Shown here: positions 1-7,226 of the stretch, one piece after another
Layout of the letters: each line of letters opens with the position of its first letter
How positions within the stretch are numbered: the first letter of the stretch is position 1
NCBI GenBank assembly: GCA_018700655.1
Contig: JABIUG010000345.1
Coordinates: 1-10,418, forward strand
From: Rhodospirillaceae bacterium
Lineage (GTDB): Bacteria; Pseudomonadota; Alphaproteobacteria; SP197
Direction of reading: 5' to 3'
DNA length: 10,418 nt
Translations under genes and position numbers: made by a program
Notes under the pieces: generated by a model
Database searches by the model: none
What the model was told of the DNA's origin: nothing
Seen by the model: the letters and a program-made list of their open reading frames with translations, nothing else

Positions 1-1
1 C

Positions 2-457
2 GACGATTGCGACGAGGAGAACGGTCCGCTGCTGGCGATTCCGGGCTCGCACAAGGGCCCAATCCTGGAGCACAACGACAACGGCCACTTTCTTGGCGCC
101 ACCGACATCGCCGAGGCCGGGCTCGACAACAGTCAGGCGGTATCGCTGCCCGGCAAGGCCGGATCGATCACGCTCCATCATGTCCGCACTTTGCACGCCA
201 GCAGGGCGAACACGGGCGACCGGGCGCGTCTTCTGATGCTCAACAGCTACAAGGCAGCCGACTGCTGGCCGATCCTGGGCGTCCCCGATCTCGACTGGTA
301 CCACGGCTGCCTGGTGCGCGGCGAAACGAGCTGGACGCCACGCATGGAGCCCAACCCCATCCGTATCCCGGCCGACCTTGGCCAGGTCGGGCTGTTCACG
401 AGCCAGGAGGCGGTTCGTGGACGTTCCTTTGGGGAAGATGCGGTTGCTGCCCGGTGA
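2..457 (+). CDS. Phytanoyl-CoA dioxygenase (PhyH) family protein, C-terminal part, cut by left edge
   Basis: The frame is open from base 2 to a TGA at 455-457 and gives 151 residues with no start, so the N-terminus lies outside the window. What remains is the second half of the double-stranded beta-helix of a PhyH-type Fe(II)/2-oxoglutarate dioxygenase. An ENGPLLAIPGSHKGP segment matches the family's 'NG.l.viPGSHk.g' turn. It is followed by SITLHHVRTLHAS, whose histidine should be the distal iron ligand, and by DRARLLMLNSY, whose arginine should bind 2-oxoglutarate. The proximal HxD motif would be upstream and cannot be seen. Family members hydroxylate diverse small molecules, so the substrate is unknown. 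It differs clearly from the second PhyH protein at 8836-9792, so the two are not a recent duplication. Confidence 0.88.
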   Translation, partial: DDCDEENGPLLAIPGSHKGPILEHNDNGHFLGATDIAEAGLDNSQAVSLPGKAGSITLHHVRTLHASRANTGDRARLLMLNSYKAADCWPILGVPDLDWYHGCLVRGETSWTPRMEPNPIRIPADLGQVGLFTSQEAVRGRSFGEDAVAAR

Positions 458-498
458 GAAACTTCGGACAACGCAATCGTGATGGTGGCAGCGGCCAT

Positions 499-522
499 TG
501 ATCTGCCATAGATCAGTCTATG
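499..522. promoter_or_regulatory. Two overlapping palindromes upstream of the TPR gene
   Basis: TGATCT-N5-AGATCA (499-515) overlaps CATAGA-N4-TCTATG (507-522); both have perfect 6-bp arms. They lie in the short gap between the dioxygenase stop and the TPR start. A TTGATC (498-503) and TATGCT (519-524) could be -35 and -10 boxes, but the 15-bp spacer is short. They may be an operator or alternative RNA hairpins. There is no T-tract, so a terminator is unlikely. Confidence 0.3.
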
Positions 523-548
523 CTGTTGGCTGGTGAAGCAAGGTGACG

Positions 549-1502
549 ATGATGAACTTTAGGCGTCTGCTCCTCTCTGCGGCTCTGGTCTCTGGTTTGT
601 ATACGATTGCGCCGTCTGCGATCGCGCAATCGGAGAACTGGTGTCAGATCGCGATCCAGTCACACGCGAACAATCTGGGGCTGGCGACGATCGAGGCCTA
701 TGACCTGTGCCTCGAGACAGAGGGTTTGCCGGAATCCGGTCGCGGTATGGTGTTTCACCAACGCGGTGAAGCCAAACGGGAGTTGGGCGACTACGAAGGG
801 GGAATCGAAGACTTCAACATGGCTCTGCCCCTGGTGCCCCAGCCCGAGAAAACCTATGCCGCACGGGGGCTGACCTACCTGACGGCAGGAGACTACGAAC
901 AGGCGATTGACGACCTCTCGATCGCGATCGACTACGCGCCTGAGGATTGGGTCAACTGGTACATTCAGGGGCTCGCCAACGAAGCCGCCGGTAATACCCG
1001 CGCGGCACTCATCGGCTACAGCTCGGCCCTTCGATTTGGACCCGAAAACGCGTCGATCATGCTTCGGCGCGCCAATGTTCGCGGCGAACTGGGTGATTAC
1101 AAAGGTGCAATCGCAGACCACAGCAGGGTGCTCGCGATCGATCCCGACGATGCGTCGGCATACAACGGGCGCGCCTGGAACCGGTTCATGGCCGAAATCG
1201 AGCTGGAGGAGGCTCTGGTCGATGCCGAGCGGGCGGTCGAACTCAGCCCGGAGGATTTCAACTCGGTCGACACCGTGGCCCACCTGCTTTCCAGCCTGGG
1301 CCGTCCTGACGAGTCACTGGTGTGGTTCCAGAAGGCCTCGGATCTGGGCGGTGAGATCCTCATCACCTGGTATCAGGAGGAACTCGCGGCCAAGGGTTAC
1401 TACGATGGTGCGGTCGATGGGTTGATGAACGCTTCCACGCTTGTGGCGCTGGAGGCCTGCGTTCGCGAGGATTGCCGCCTGCTGGCCGACGCAAACCCCT
1501 GA
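549..1502 (+). CDS. Exported TPR-repeat protein with peptidoglycan-binding-like C-terminus
   Basis: This is a 317-residue protein. The ATG at 549 is chosen because an AAGG (540-543) sits at good spacing before it; a GTG at 543 and an ATG at 552 are also in frame. The N-terminus is a typical Sec signal peptide: Arg-Arg at 5-6, a hydrophobic stretch to about 22, and an AIA/QS cleavage site after residue 26, so the mature protein should be periplasmic. Residues 67-268 contain about six TPR-like helical pairs, for example FHQRGEAKRELGDYEGGIEDF and the YNGRAW repeat near 205. Residues 274-306 (YQEELAAKGYYDGAVDG...TLVALEAC) resemble a short PG_binding_1 helical unit. Four cysteines (32, 54, 304, 309) could form disulfides outside the cytoplasm. 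The function is unknown; a scaffold role at the cell wall is an inference. Confidence 0.85.
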   Translation: MMNFRRLLLSAALVSGLYTIAPSAIAQSENWCQIAIQSHANNLGLATIEAYDLCLETEGLPESGRGMVFHQRGEAKRELGDYEGGIEDFNMALPLVPQPEKTYAARGLTYLTAGDYEQAIDDLSIAIDYAPEDWVNWYIQGLANEAAGNTRAALIGYSSALRFGPENASIMLRRANVRGELGDYKGAIADHSRVLAIDPDDASAYNGRAWNRFMAEIELEEALVDAERAVELSPEDFNSVDTVAHLLSSLGRPDESLVWFQKASDLGGEILITWYQEELAAKGYYDGAVDGLMNASTLVALEACVREDCRLLADANP

Positions 1503-1532
1503 GGTGCGGCGCTGGGACAGGCAGCCTGCATT

Positions 1533-1557
1533 GGTTCAGGTGGCCAGGTCCTGAACC
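1533..1557. terminator. Hairpin at the convergent ends of the TPR and B3/B4 genes
   Basis: A perfect 8-bp stem, GGTTCAGG (1533-1540) and CCTGAACC (1550-1557), encloses a 9-base loop. The stem can extend by two G-U pairs on one side. It covers the TGA stop of the minus-strand B3/B4 gene and lies about 30 bases past the TPR stop, so it could serve both convergent transcripts. Neither side has a T-tract, so it is not a classic intrinsic terminator. Confidence 0.35.
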
Positions 1558-2240
1558 GGTCCGTTACGATCAAGCACGACGTGACTAATCTGAGCCCCGA
1601 AATGATCTGACAGCAGGCGGGTCAGGTCTGCTACAGCGGCCTGGAGATCTCCCGCACCCAGGCTTTGTATCGTGACCACAGCCGAGTTCGTCTCGGGCGT
1701 TACGGGGCTTCTGATGTCCTGGTACCAGTTCCAGCGGCGGCACAGCACCTTTTTGTCATCGGCATAGATGATCTCGCCGGTCTTGGGCGGATCGTTCCGC
1801 GGCGGCTGCTGGCCCAGGGCAAAGAACGTGTCTCCCTGGCGTGCCTCTCTGAAGCAGACGTCGCCCACGAGTTTGTCGAGATCGTCGGCACCCAACGGAA
1901 ACACATGCTTGAGTGAAACGGCATTGTAGGCGTCAACAAAGGGGTGGATCTGCGCCAGTCTCCCATCGCGCCGGACCTTGCGGATGAGTCGCTCGACCGA
2001 ACAGCGATAACTTGTCTTCCTCACGCCGAACGCCTTGTAGGCCTCCCGCCAGACCGCAACGCCAGGGATCTCGCCCATCCCCTTGTCGGCAAACCGGACC
2101 TGTGCGTCGGCCTCGATGGCCGTGATCTCTTCGGCAAGTGCCGGCGGCACTGTTTCGGGCGCACTGATGTTGCGGGCTGTAACGACCGCGACCTGCAGGT
2201 CAGGGAAACGCTCGATGATGGTGTCGATCTTTGCTTGCAC
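1536..2240 (-). CDS. Free-standing B3/B4 domain protein (PheRS beta-subunit editing-domain relative)
   Basis: This is a 234-residue protein read from a GTG at 2240-2238. No in-frame ATG lies near the expected N-terminus, and the opening IDTIIERFPDLQVAVVTARN matches where family members begin, so GTG is preferred. Family signatures are WREAYKAFG (64-72), an S.ERLIR segment (81-87), HPFVDAYNAVSLKHV (99-113) and GEIIYADDKKVLCRRWNW (155-172). These define the B3/B4 fold found in the editing half of bacterial phenylalanyl-tRNA synthetase beta subunits, here encoded alone with no synthetase nearby. Stand-alone members are often presumed to handle mischarged tRNA or a related small substrate; that role is inferred, not shown. 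The only candidate ribosome-binding site (GAGGG) lies inside the terminator hairpin just upstream. Confidence 0.85.
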   Translation of the reverse strand: MQAKIDTIIERFPDLQVAVVTARNISAPETVPPALAEEITAIEADAQVRFADKGMGEIPGVAVWREAYKAFGVRKTSYRCSVERLIRKVRRDGRLAQIHPFVDAYNAVSLKHVFPLGADDLDKLVGDVCFREARQGDTFFALGQQPPRNDPPKTGEIIYADDKKVLCRRWNWYQDIRSPVTPETNSAVVTIQSLGAGDLQAAVADLTRLLSDHFGAQISHVVLDRNGPVQDLAT

Positions 2241-2241
2241 G

Positions 2242-2274
2242 AAAAAGGGACCCTCATGAAATCTGAGGGCCCTT
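2242..2274 (-). terminator. Intrinsic terminator of the acyl-CoA dehydrogenase-like gene
   Basis: Read on the minus strand, AAGGGCCCTCA (2274-2264) pairs with TGAGGG-T-CCCTT (2256-2245) around a 7-base loop, with one bulged base. The pairing runs into five Ts at 2246-2242. It begins about 46 bases after the dehydrogenase stop, where an intrinsic terminator is expected. The T-tract ends one base before the GTG start of the B3/B4 gene, and the hairpin's 3' arm contains that gene's GAGGG. Confidence 0.75.
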
Positions 2275-2288
2275 GGTGCAGGAGCGAA

Positions 2289-2305
2289 GGCCTTTGTACA
2301 AGGCC
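2289..2305. other. Small hairpin in the dehydrogenase 3' untranslated region
   Basis: GGCCTT (2289-2294) and AAGGCC (2300-2305) form a perfect 6-bp stem with a 5-base loop. It lies between the dehydrogenase stop and its terminator and has no T-tract. It might stabilise the mRNA end or may have no role. Confidence 0.3.
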
Positions 2306-2320
2306 ATCAGGCAAACAAGC

Positions 2321-3712
2321 TTACTCTGCCGCCTGTTTCTCCAGATCGGCAGACAGTCTGGCAATCAGATCGCGCTTGGCGTCTTCATCGAGCTTCTTGA
2401 GTTCGTTGTTGAGGACACCCTCGTTGGGCACCTGATTCCAGTAATCCAGGGAATCCATGCCGAGCAGGGCGGCCTTGCCGACGAACTGGCGCAGAACCTC
2501 GTTGGTCGGGCCCATGACCCAACCGGCTTTGCCGTCGCGCAGCAGACGTTCGAGACCCAGCGAGGTCTTGTAGCCGCTGCCGCCACAGGCCTGCAGCATC
2601 TTGTCGAGCACGTTGTAGACGTTCTTGCACGAGATGAATTTCGACATCCATGTCCAGTGCAGCAGGTTTGTCCGTGGTGTCCAGTCGGGCTCACGACCGT
2701 GACGGGTCCAGTCACAGTTGTCTGTCGCCTGGTCGAGTGCCTGAGCGACGCCGAAGGTGTAGAGGCGTGAAGCCTCGGTATCCATCAGGCATTCGCCGAC
2801 GTAATCCTGAATGGTGGGATAGTCCGCGACCCGCATGCCGACGTCCTTGTGGACCTTACGGGTGGTCTGGCCCTTGGCAATGTCCATCGCAGCCAGCGCG
2901 ATGCCGTTGTAGGAGGCGGCAAACATCGTGAGCCCGATCGGGTCAAGCGCTTCGTCGTTCGAGGTCGCGCCGTCGCCGGGGAACCCGACCATGCGGTGTT
3001 TGTTGACCTCGACACCGTTGATCTCGATCGGCCCGGACTGGTTGCCGCGCATACCCATGGCGCTCCAGTTGCTCTCGCCGGTGACGATCTCGTCCTTCAT
3101 GACCAGAAACACCGAGAGGTTGGCGAAGTCCCCGTTGAAATCCGGGCTGGAGGTCTGGGCGACGTAGAAATCGGCGAAACCACCCGAGGTCGTCCACGAT
3201 GATTTCTTGTGCACACGCCAGCCATCGTCTGTTTTCTCGGCCTTCGAGGCCATGGGATACCAGAAATGCGAACCGGTCTCTGGATCGGAATAGGAGGCGG
3301 TGCCGATAAAGACATCATCGTTCAGGCGGCGCAGGACGGCCTCGATCTCAGGATTGCCTTCGGCACGGAAGAGCAGGGCTGAAACCGAAAGAAGGTGCAT
3401 GGTGTAGACCAGAGCGGTCGAAGGGCAGCCGTAGCGCCCGATCGTCTCCAGCACCATGGCGACACAGACATGGTTCTCACCCAGGCCGCCATACTTCTTT
3501 GGCACATGAAGCGCCAGCAAACCCAATGAGGCGAGCGCCTCCATGTTGCGGCGCGGGTATTCGTAGGTCTTGTCGAACTCGATGGCGTTGGGGTGCAGCG
3601 TGGTGTTGCAGATCTCGATCAGCTGCGCGCGCAGTTCTTTCTGCGCGTCGGTCAGCAACCAGTCAGGATCCCAATCGGCCCCGATTCTGTCAAATGCTTC
3701 TGCTTCCGCCAT
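2321..3712 (-). CDS. Acyl-CoA dehydrogenase-like flavoprotein with atypical active site
   Basis: This is a 463-residue protein. The start at 3712 is supported by GGAGAA seven bases upstream; an in-frame ATG at 3760 lacks a ribosome site and would precede the candidate promoter's start point. The three ACAD domains are recognisable: an N-terminal helical domain (about 15-130), a beta domain with GTASYSDPETGSHF (137-150) and SSWTTSGGFADFYV (171-184), and a C-terminal helical domain (about 255-415) with CGGSGY (376-381) and LLRD (390-393). FAD binding is therefore expected. Where MCAD-type enzymes carry the base in YEGT, this protein has VMGPTNE (399-405), with glycine at the catalytic position. 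The alternative isovaleryl-CoA dehydrogenase-type position (R-E-x-FG) reads RKVHKD. It may use another residue or catalyse a different flavin reaction. A 50-residue acidic/basic tail follows. It is more than 60 residues longer than common short-chain ACADs. Confidence 0.88.
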   Translation of the reverse strand: MAEAEAFDRIGADWDPDWLLTDAQKELRAQLIEICNTTLHPNAIEFDKTYEYPRRNMEALASLGLLALHVPKKYGGLGENHVCVAMVLETIGRYGCPSTALVYTMHLLSVSALLFRAEGNPEIEAVLRRLNDDVFIGTASYSDPETGSHFWYPMASKAEKTDDGWRVHKKSSWTTSGGFADFYVAQTSSPDFNGDFANLSVFLVMKDEIVTGESNWSAMGMRGNQSGPIEINGVEVNKHRMVGFPGDGATSNDEALDPIGLTMFAASYNGIALAAMDIAKGQTTRKVHKDVGMRVADYPTIQDYVGECLMDTEASRLYTFGVAQALDQATDNCDWTRHGREPDWTPRTNLLHWTWMSKFISCKNVYNVLDKMLQACGGSGYKTSLGLERLLRDGKAGWVMGPTNEVLRQFVGKAALLGMDSLDYWNQVPNEGVLNNELKKLDEDAKRDLIARLSADLEKQAAE

Positions 3713-3719
3713 CGTTCTG

Positions 3720-3725
3720 TTCTCC
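3720..3725 (-). promoter_or_regulatory. Ribosome-binding site fixing the dehydrogenase start
   Basis: GGAGAA on the minus strand ends seven bases before the ATG at 3712. It is the main reason for preferring that start over the in-frame ATG at 3760. Confidence 0.7.
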
Positions 3726-3755
3726 GAATGTGATGTGTCTGTATGATCAGCACCG

Positions 3756-3785
3756 AGCATGTGAGGCGAGATTGAGCCATGTCAA
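3756..3785 (-). promoter_or_regulatory. Candidate sigma-70 promoter of the dehydrogenase gene
   Basis: A perfect TTGACA lies on the minus strand at 3785-3780. After 18 bases comes CATGCT (3761-3756), which matches three of six -10 positions. Transcription from near 3749 would leave a leader of about 37 bases before the ATG at 3712. The -10 box is weak, so this is only a candidate. Confidence 0.38.
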
Positions 3786-3822
3786 GCAGTGCCGCCACGC
3801 GACAACACGAAATCACTGTTCG

Positions 3823-4539
3823 ATGAGGGGCGGGGCGATCACGGGGTTGTTGTTCGACGTCTTCGGCACGGTCGTGGACTGGCGTACCGGTGTTGCTCGC
3901 GATGTTGCAGGATTTTTCGATCCTCTTGACGTTGATGTGGATTCCCATGCGTTTGCCGATGCCTGGCGGGGGAAGTACCAGCCCGCCATGAAAGGCGTGC
4001 GCGACGGCGCAAGGGGCTACGTCGCGCTGGACACACTTCATCTGGAAAACCTGGAAACGATTCTGGCTGAGTTCGGTCTTGCCGACAGGGTCGATCAGGA
4101 AGGACGTGCATGGCTCAACAGGGCCTGGGAGCGGTTGCCGCCATGGCCTGACAGCGTGCCGGGGCTTACCGCGCTCAAGTCCCGGTATGCCATCGCGACC
4201 TGTTCGAATGGTTCGATCGCCCTGATGCTCGGCCTTGCACGTTATGGTGGGTTGCCATGGGATGCCCTGCTGGGCGCCGAGATCGCGCAGTCCTACAAGC
4301 GGAAACCGGAGGTTTATCTCAAGTCAGTCGAGGCGATGGGCTATGCGCCGGATGAGGTGATGATGGTTGCCGCGCATAACGACGACCTTTTCGCCGCGCA
4401 GGACGCAGGGCTTCGAACCGCCTTCATTCCGCGTCCTACCGAACATGGCCCGGATCAAACCTCGGATCTGGAACCGACAGGTAAGTGGGATGTCGTGGCC
4501 GACGATCTGCTGGACCTGGCGCAACAACTCAGCGACTAA
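3823..4539 (+). CDS. HAD hydrolase, haloacid dehalogenase type II family
   Basis: This is a 238-residue protein, close to the usual length for (S)-2-haloacid dehalogenases. The frame is open further upstream, but the ATG at 3823 places the first HAD motif at residues 10-20 (LFDVFGTVVDW), as in the family; no clear ribosome site precedes it. Candidate functional residues are nucleophile Asp12, Thr16, Arg49 (AWRGKY), Ser128-Asn129 (TCSNGS), Lys159 and Tyr165. Using Pseudomonas L-DEX as guide, the last motif should read S-x-N-x-x-D; here it reads A183-A-H185-N-D-D188 (VAAHNDDL), so two catalytic-pocket residues are changed. Such VAAHN members are annotated as dehalogenases, but the substrate need not be a haloacid. 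The gene diverges from the dehydrogenase and ends six bases before the stop of the opposing flavoprotein. Confidence 0.87.
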   Translation: MRGGAITGLLFDVFGTVVDWRTGVARDVAGFFDPLDVDVDSHAFADAWRGKYQPAMKGVRDGARGYVALDTLHLENLETILAEFGLADRVDQEGRAWLNRAWERLPPWPDSVPGLTALKSRYAIATCSNGSIALMLGLARYGGLPWDALLGAEIAQSYKRKPEVYLKSVEAMGYAPDEVMMVAAHNDDLFAAQDAGLRTAFIPRPTEHGPDQTSDLEPTGKWDVVADDLLDLAQQLSD

Positions 4540-4545
4540 GGAACG

Positions 4546-5790
4546 TTAGAGCACCGCGCTTGCGGCTCTGGCTGCGCGAATGCCCTCGTTTGCGGCGCCA
4601 TGCACCAGAGAGAACTGTGTCAGCGATGTCGCTTCACCGGCGAGAAACACACGGTCGTCCCAGGGCTCCTGAAGCGCCGCCCTTGCCCACGCGCTGCCGG
4701 GTTCTGCTGCGGCATAGGAACCCAGTGACCAGGGATCAGAGCCCCAACGCGTGCACAACGTGGCGGTAATACGATCCCGGACATCAGTTCCGATCCCGAG
4801 TGCCAGGGCATCACACAGCAGATCGACGGCAACATCGTCGGGCTGCTGTTCCAGCGATAGGGTGAGTTCGTTGCCGACATAGCCCAGCGCGACATTCTCG
4901 CCGACCAGCCTGGTCATGATGTAGATGTGGTCGTCAGCGGAGACGAAGCGACCGAACGACGGCGGGCAGGTCTCACCAAAGACATCACCATCAAACTGCA
5001 CTGCGATTCTGTTGACCGTTCCCATGGGCAGGTAACCAAGCGCTTCGCGAACCCGATCCGGCATCGTGCGCGCGAAACTGATGGTGTCTGATGCGAGCAC
5101 GCCCACCGATGCCGTCAGGATCAGGGCCCTGGCAGTAACAACGTCGTCGCCGACGTCGAGCTCGACACCGGCATCATTCCAGTCGATCGCCCGGACCGGC
5201 GTGTTCACCATGACATCGGGCACACCGGCCCACGCCTGTACAAGCCGGCCCATACCTTCAGGCACCTGATGGACGGTCTCGCCATGAAGAAGGTTGGCCT
5301 GATCAACGGCTGACGTTCTCTCCATTGGCAGACCGTTCAGCATTCCAACCCAGGAGGCGAGGAGCGGATACCAGGGAGACGTGGTCCCTGCGACTTCGGC
5401 AATCGAGCGATCGGGGTCGGCGGGGTTGAACGCACCGATGGTGGCCATGGCCTCATCGTTGAAGGCGAGCCGGGCGCTATTCTCGGCCTGCGTTTCCCAG
5501 CGGTCATCCATGAGCATCGGAATCTCGAGCCCTGGAAACGACTGGTCGCTGGTGTCGAAGCCCAGGCGTTCGGCAGCATCGACGAGGAAGTTGTCGCCGT
5601 CGTTGGAAATCCAGAAGCCGCCGAGGTCGTAGGGAAAGCCAAAGGTCGCTTCGTCACTGATCGTGCGGCCGCCGACGACTGGCTTGGCTTCGAGCACGAC
5701 ATGGTCCACGCCAAGAGCACGGAGCTCCCTGGCGGCCGCCAGTCCGGCGGCGCCTGCACCAACGATTGCAACGTCCGTTTTCGTGGTCAT
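4546..5790 (-). CDS. FAD-dependent amine-oxidase-like oxidoreductase
   Basis: This is a 414-residue protein. The N-terminus has the dinucleotide-binding VAIVGAGAAGLAAARE (7-22), the ribose-binding acidic segment VVLEAK and VGGRT, as in flavin monoamine and polyamine oxidases. Near the C-terminus, DPWSLGSYAAAEPG and RVFLAGEATS...LVHGAANEGIRAA match the family's second FAD contact and substrate-side motifs. The reaction is probably oxidative deamination of an amine or amino acid derivative; the substrate cannot be told. The segment VNRIAVQFDG lacks the lysine that many family members have there, which could change reactivity. It is the last gene of the operon: its ATG follows the amidase A stop by nine bases and has no good ribosome site, so translational coupling is likely. 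No signal peptide is seen, so it is cytoplasmic. Confidence 0.87.
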   Translation of the reverse strand: MTTKTDVAIVGAGAAGLAAARELRALGVDHVVLEAKPVVGGRTISDEATFGFPYDLGGFWISNDGDNFLVDAAERLGFDTSDQSFPGLEIPMLMDDRWETQAENSARLAFNDEAMATIGAFNPADPDRSIAEVAGTTSPWYPLLASWVGMLNGLPMERTSAVDQANLLHGETVHQVPEGMGRLVQAWAGVPDVMVNTPVRAIDWNDAGVELDVGDDVVTARALILTASVGVLASDTISFARTMPDRVREALGYLPMGTVNRIAVQFDGDVFGETCPPSFGRFVSADDHIYIMTRLVGENVALGYVGNELTLSLEQQPDDVAVDLLCDALALGIGTDVRDRITATLCTRWGSDPWSLGSYAAAEPGSAWARAALQEPWDDRVFLAGEATSLTQFSLVHGAANEGIRAARAASAVL

Positions 5791-5799
5791 CGACGGCGT

Positions 5800-7224
5800 T
5801 TAGAGTTTCGGTCGCCTTGACGGCTTCGTGTACCAGGGGTCGGCCGCTTCGACTGCCGCGCCGATCTGGAACACCGTCGGGTCGTCGTAAGTGCGCCCGA
5901 CGATCTGCAGACCGGTCGGTACTCCGCGACGATCGAGCCCGGAGGGCACCGACATCACGGGGCAACGCGACATGATGTTGAAGGGATAGGTCATGACCCA
6001 ACCCAGGAAGGGGTCGACCTCCTTGCCGTTGATCTTCACTTTCTCGGTGGTGGAATCAAAGTCTGCGGGCACGGCCGAGAGAGCATTGGTCGGACAGATC
6101 AGGGCGTCATATTTCTCCAGGATCGGCCCCAGCGTGTCGTACATCTCGCCTGCGATGTTGAGGCTCTCGATGTAGTCCATGCCGGTTGTCTTGGCGCCGT
6201 AGTCACCAATCCAGGTCGCATAGGGCATCATTTCGTGGCGATGCCGGCGCATGACGTCGCCGATGACATTTCCGAAAAGGTGGCCAAGGTAGTTCATGGC
6301 GGCGGTCAGCACGCGCCAGGTCCACTGCAGATCGACCTCTTCGACGATAGCGCCGGCGTCGCGCAGCTTCTTGATCGCCGCTTTGGTGTTCTTCTGGACG
6401 TCCTTGTCGACATCGCAGTAACCAAGGTCCATGGAGAACGCGATCTTCATGCCCTTGATCGATTTGTATTCCAGCGGCAGCGTCATTTTGGGCTTGAGCG
6501 TGGCGATGTCGCGGGCGTGCGGGCCTGCCATGACATTCTGGAGCAGGGCGGTGTCGGCGACCGAGCGCGCCATGGGCCCGGAATGACAGTAAAAATCGAG
6601 ATTGAAGATATGACCCTGCGGGTTACGGCCATAAGGCGGTTTGTAACCGACCACGCCCGAACAGGATGCCGGAATGCGGATCGAGCCGCCGATATCCGAG
6701 CCCGTCGCGATCGTGGCCGCACCGGCCGCCAGTGTCGCGCCCGTGCCGCCCGAAGAGCCGCCCGGCGTGAAGTCACGGTTCCAGGGATTGCGTGTCACGC
6801 CCCACAGATCGGTGTGGCAGTAGCCGGCGCAGGAGAATTCCGGGGTCGTCGTGCGTGCGTGCATGATGCCGCCTGCCTTGAAGCAGCGTTCGACGATGAA
6901 GCTGGTCTCGTCGGCGATGTTGTCGGCCAGAGCGACACAGCCCGAAGAGGCGGGCAGGCCCTTGATCGTTTCCTCATCCTTGACGGCCAGCGGCAGGCCT
7001 TCAAGCGGACGGGTGCGCGCACCCCTGGCGTACTTCGCTTCAGCTTTTTTGGCCTGTTCACGGGCTTCGTCATAGAAGGTCTGGGAGAAGGAATTGATCT
7101 TTGGCATGACCTTTTCGGCACGCGCAATGACGGCATCCATCAACTCGACGGGCGAGAGTTTCTTTGCCTTGAAGAGCTTTATCGCCTCGACGGCGCCCAT
7201 GTAATGAAGATCGGAACTGGCCAT
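5800..7224 (-). CDS. Amidase signature family enzyme A
   Basis: This is a 474-residue protein of usual length for amidase-signature hydrolases, which cleave carboxamides to acid and ammonia or amine. The catalytic triad is placed at Lys82 (LAVKDEETIKG), the cis-serine Ser157 (GGSSGG) and nucleophile Ser181 (TGSDIGGSIRIPAS); the 24-residue spacing of the serines equals that in FAAH. The glycine-rich signature spans about 153-190, and RTTTPEF and WGVTRNPWN precede it. The start at 7224 has AGGGGA at good spacing, and that site lies inside the last codons of the upstream amidase, two bases away. It is colinear with amidase B without gaps, with 88 of 120 residues identical over 71-190. No signal peptide is seen. 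Unlike GatA, it has no GatC or GatB partner here, so tRNA amidation is unlikely. Confidence 0.92.
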   Translation of the reverse strand: MASSDLHYMGAVEAIKLFKAKKLSPVELMDAVIARAEKVMPKINSFSQTFYDEAREQAKKAEAKYARGARTRPLEGLPLAVKDEETIKGLPASSGCVALADNIADETSFIVERCFKAGGIMHARTTTPEFSCAGYCHTDLWGVTRNPWNRDFTPGGSSGGTGATLAAGAATIATGSDIGGSIRIPASCSGVVGYKPPYGRNPQGHIFNLDFYCHSGPMARSVADTALLQNVMAGPHARDIATLKPKMTLPLEYKSIKGMKIAFSMDLGYCDVDKDVQKNTKAAIKKLRDAGAIVEEVDLQWTWRVLTAAMNYLGHLFGNVIGDVMRRHRHEMMPYATWIGDYGAKTTGMDYIESLNIAGEMYDTLGPILEKYDALICPTNALSAVPADFDSTTEKVKINGKEVDPFLGWVMTYPFNIMSRCPVMSVPSGLDRRGVPTGLQIVGRTYDDPTVFQIGAAVEAADPWYTKPSRRPKL

Positions 7225-7226
7225 GA

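Noticed and set aside
660..1283. Minus-strand open frame of 207 codons opposite the TPR gene
   Set aside because: The opposite strand has a signal peptide and clear TPR pattern; this frame has no recognisable motif or ribosome site.
3499..3822. Open extension upstream of the dehalogenase-like gene from an ATG at 3499
   Set aside because: It lies antisense to the dehydrogenase coding sequence and its translation is arginine- and cysteine-rich with no family similarity; the HAD fold begins right after 3823.
4548..4569. Hairpin AGAG-CCGC/GCGG-CTCT with a two-base bulge at the convergent ends of the dehalogenase-like and flavoprotein genes
   Set aside because: It lies in the flavoprotein coding end, has a bulge and no T-tract, so a terminator claim is not supported.
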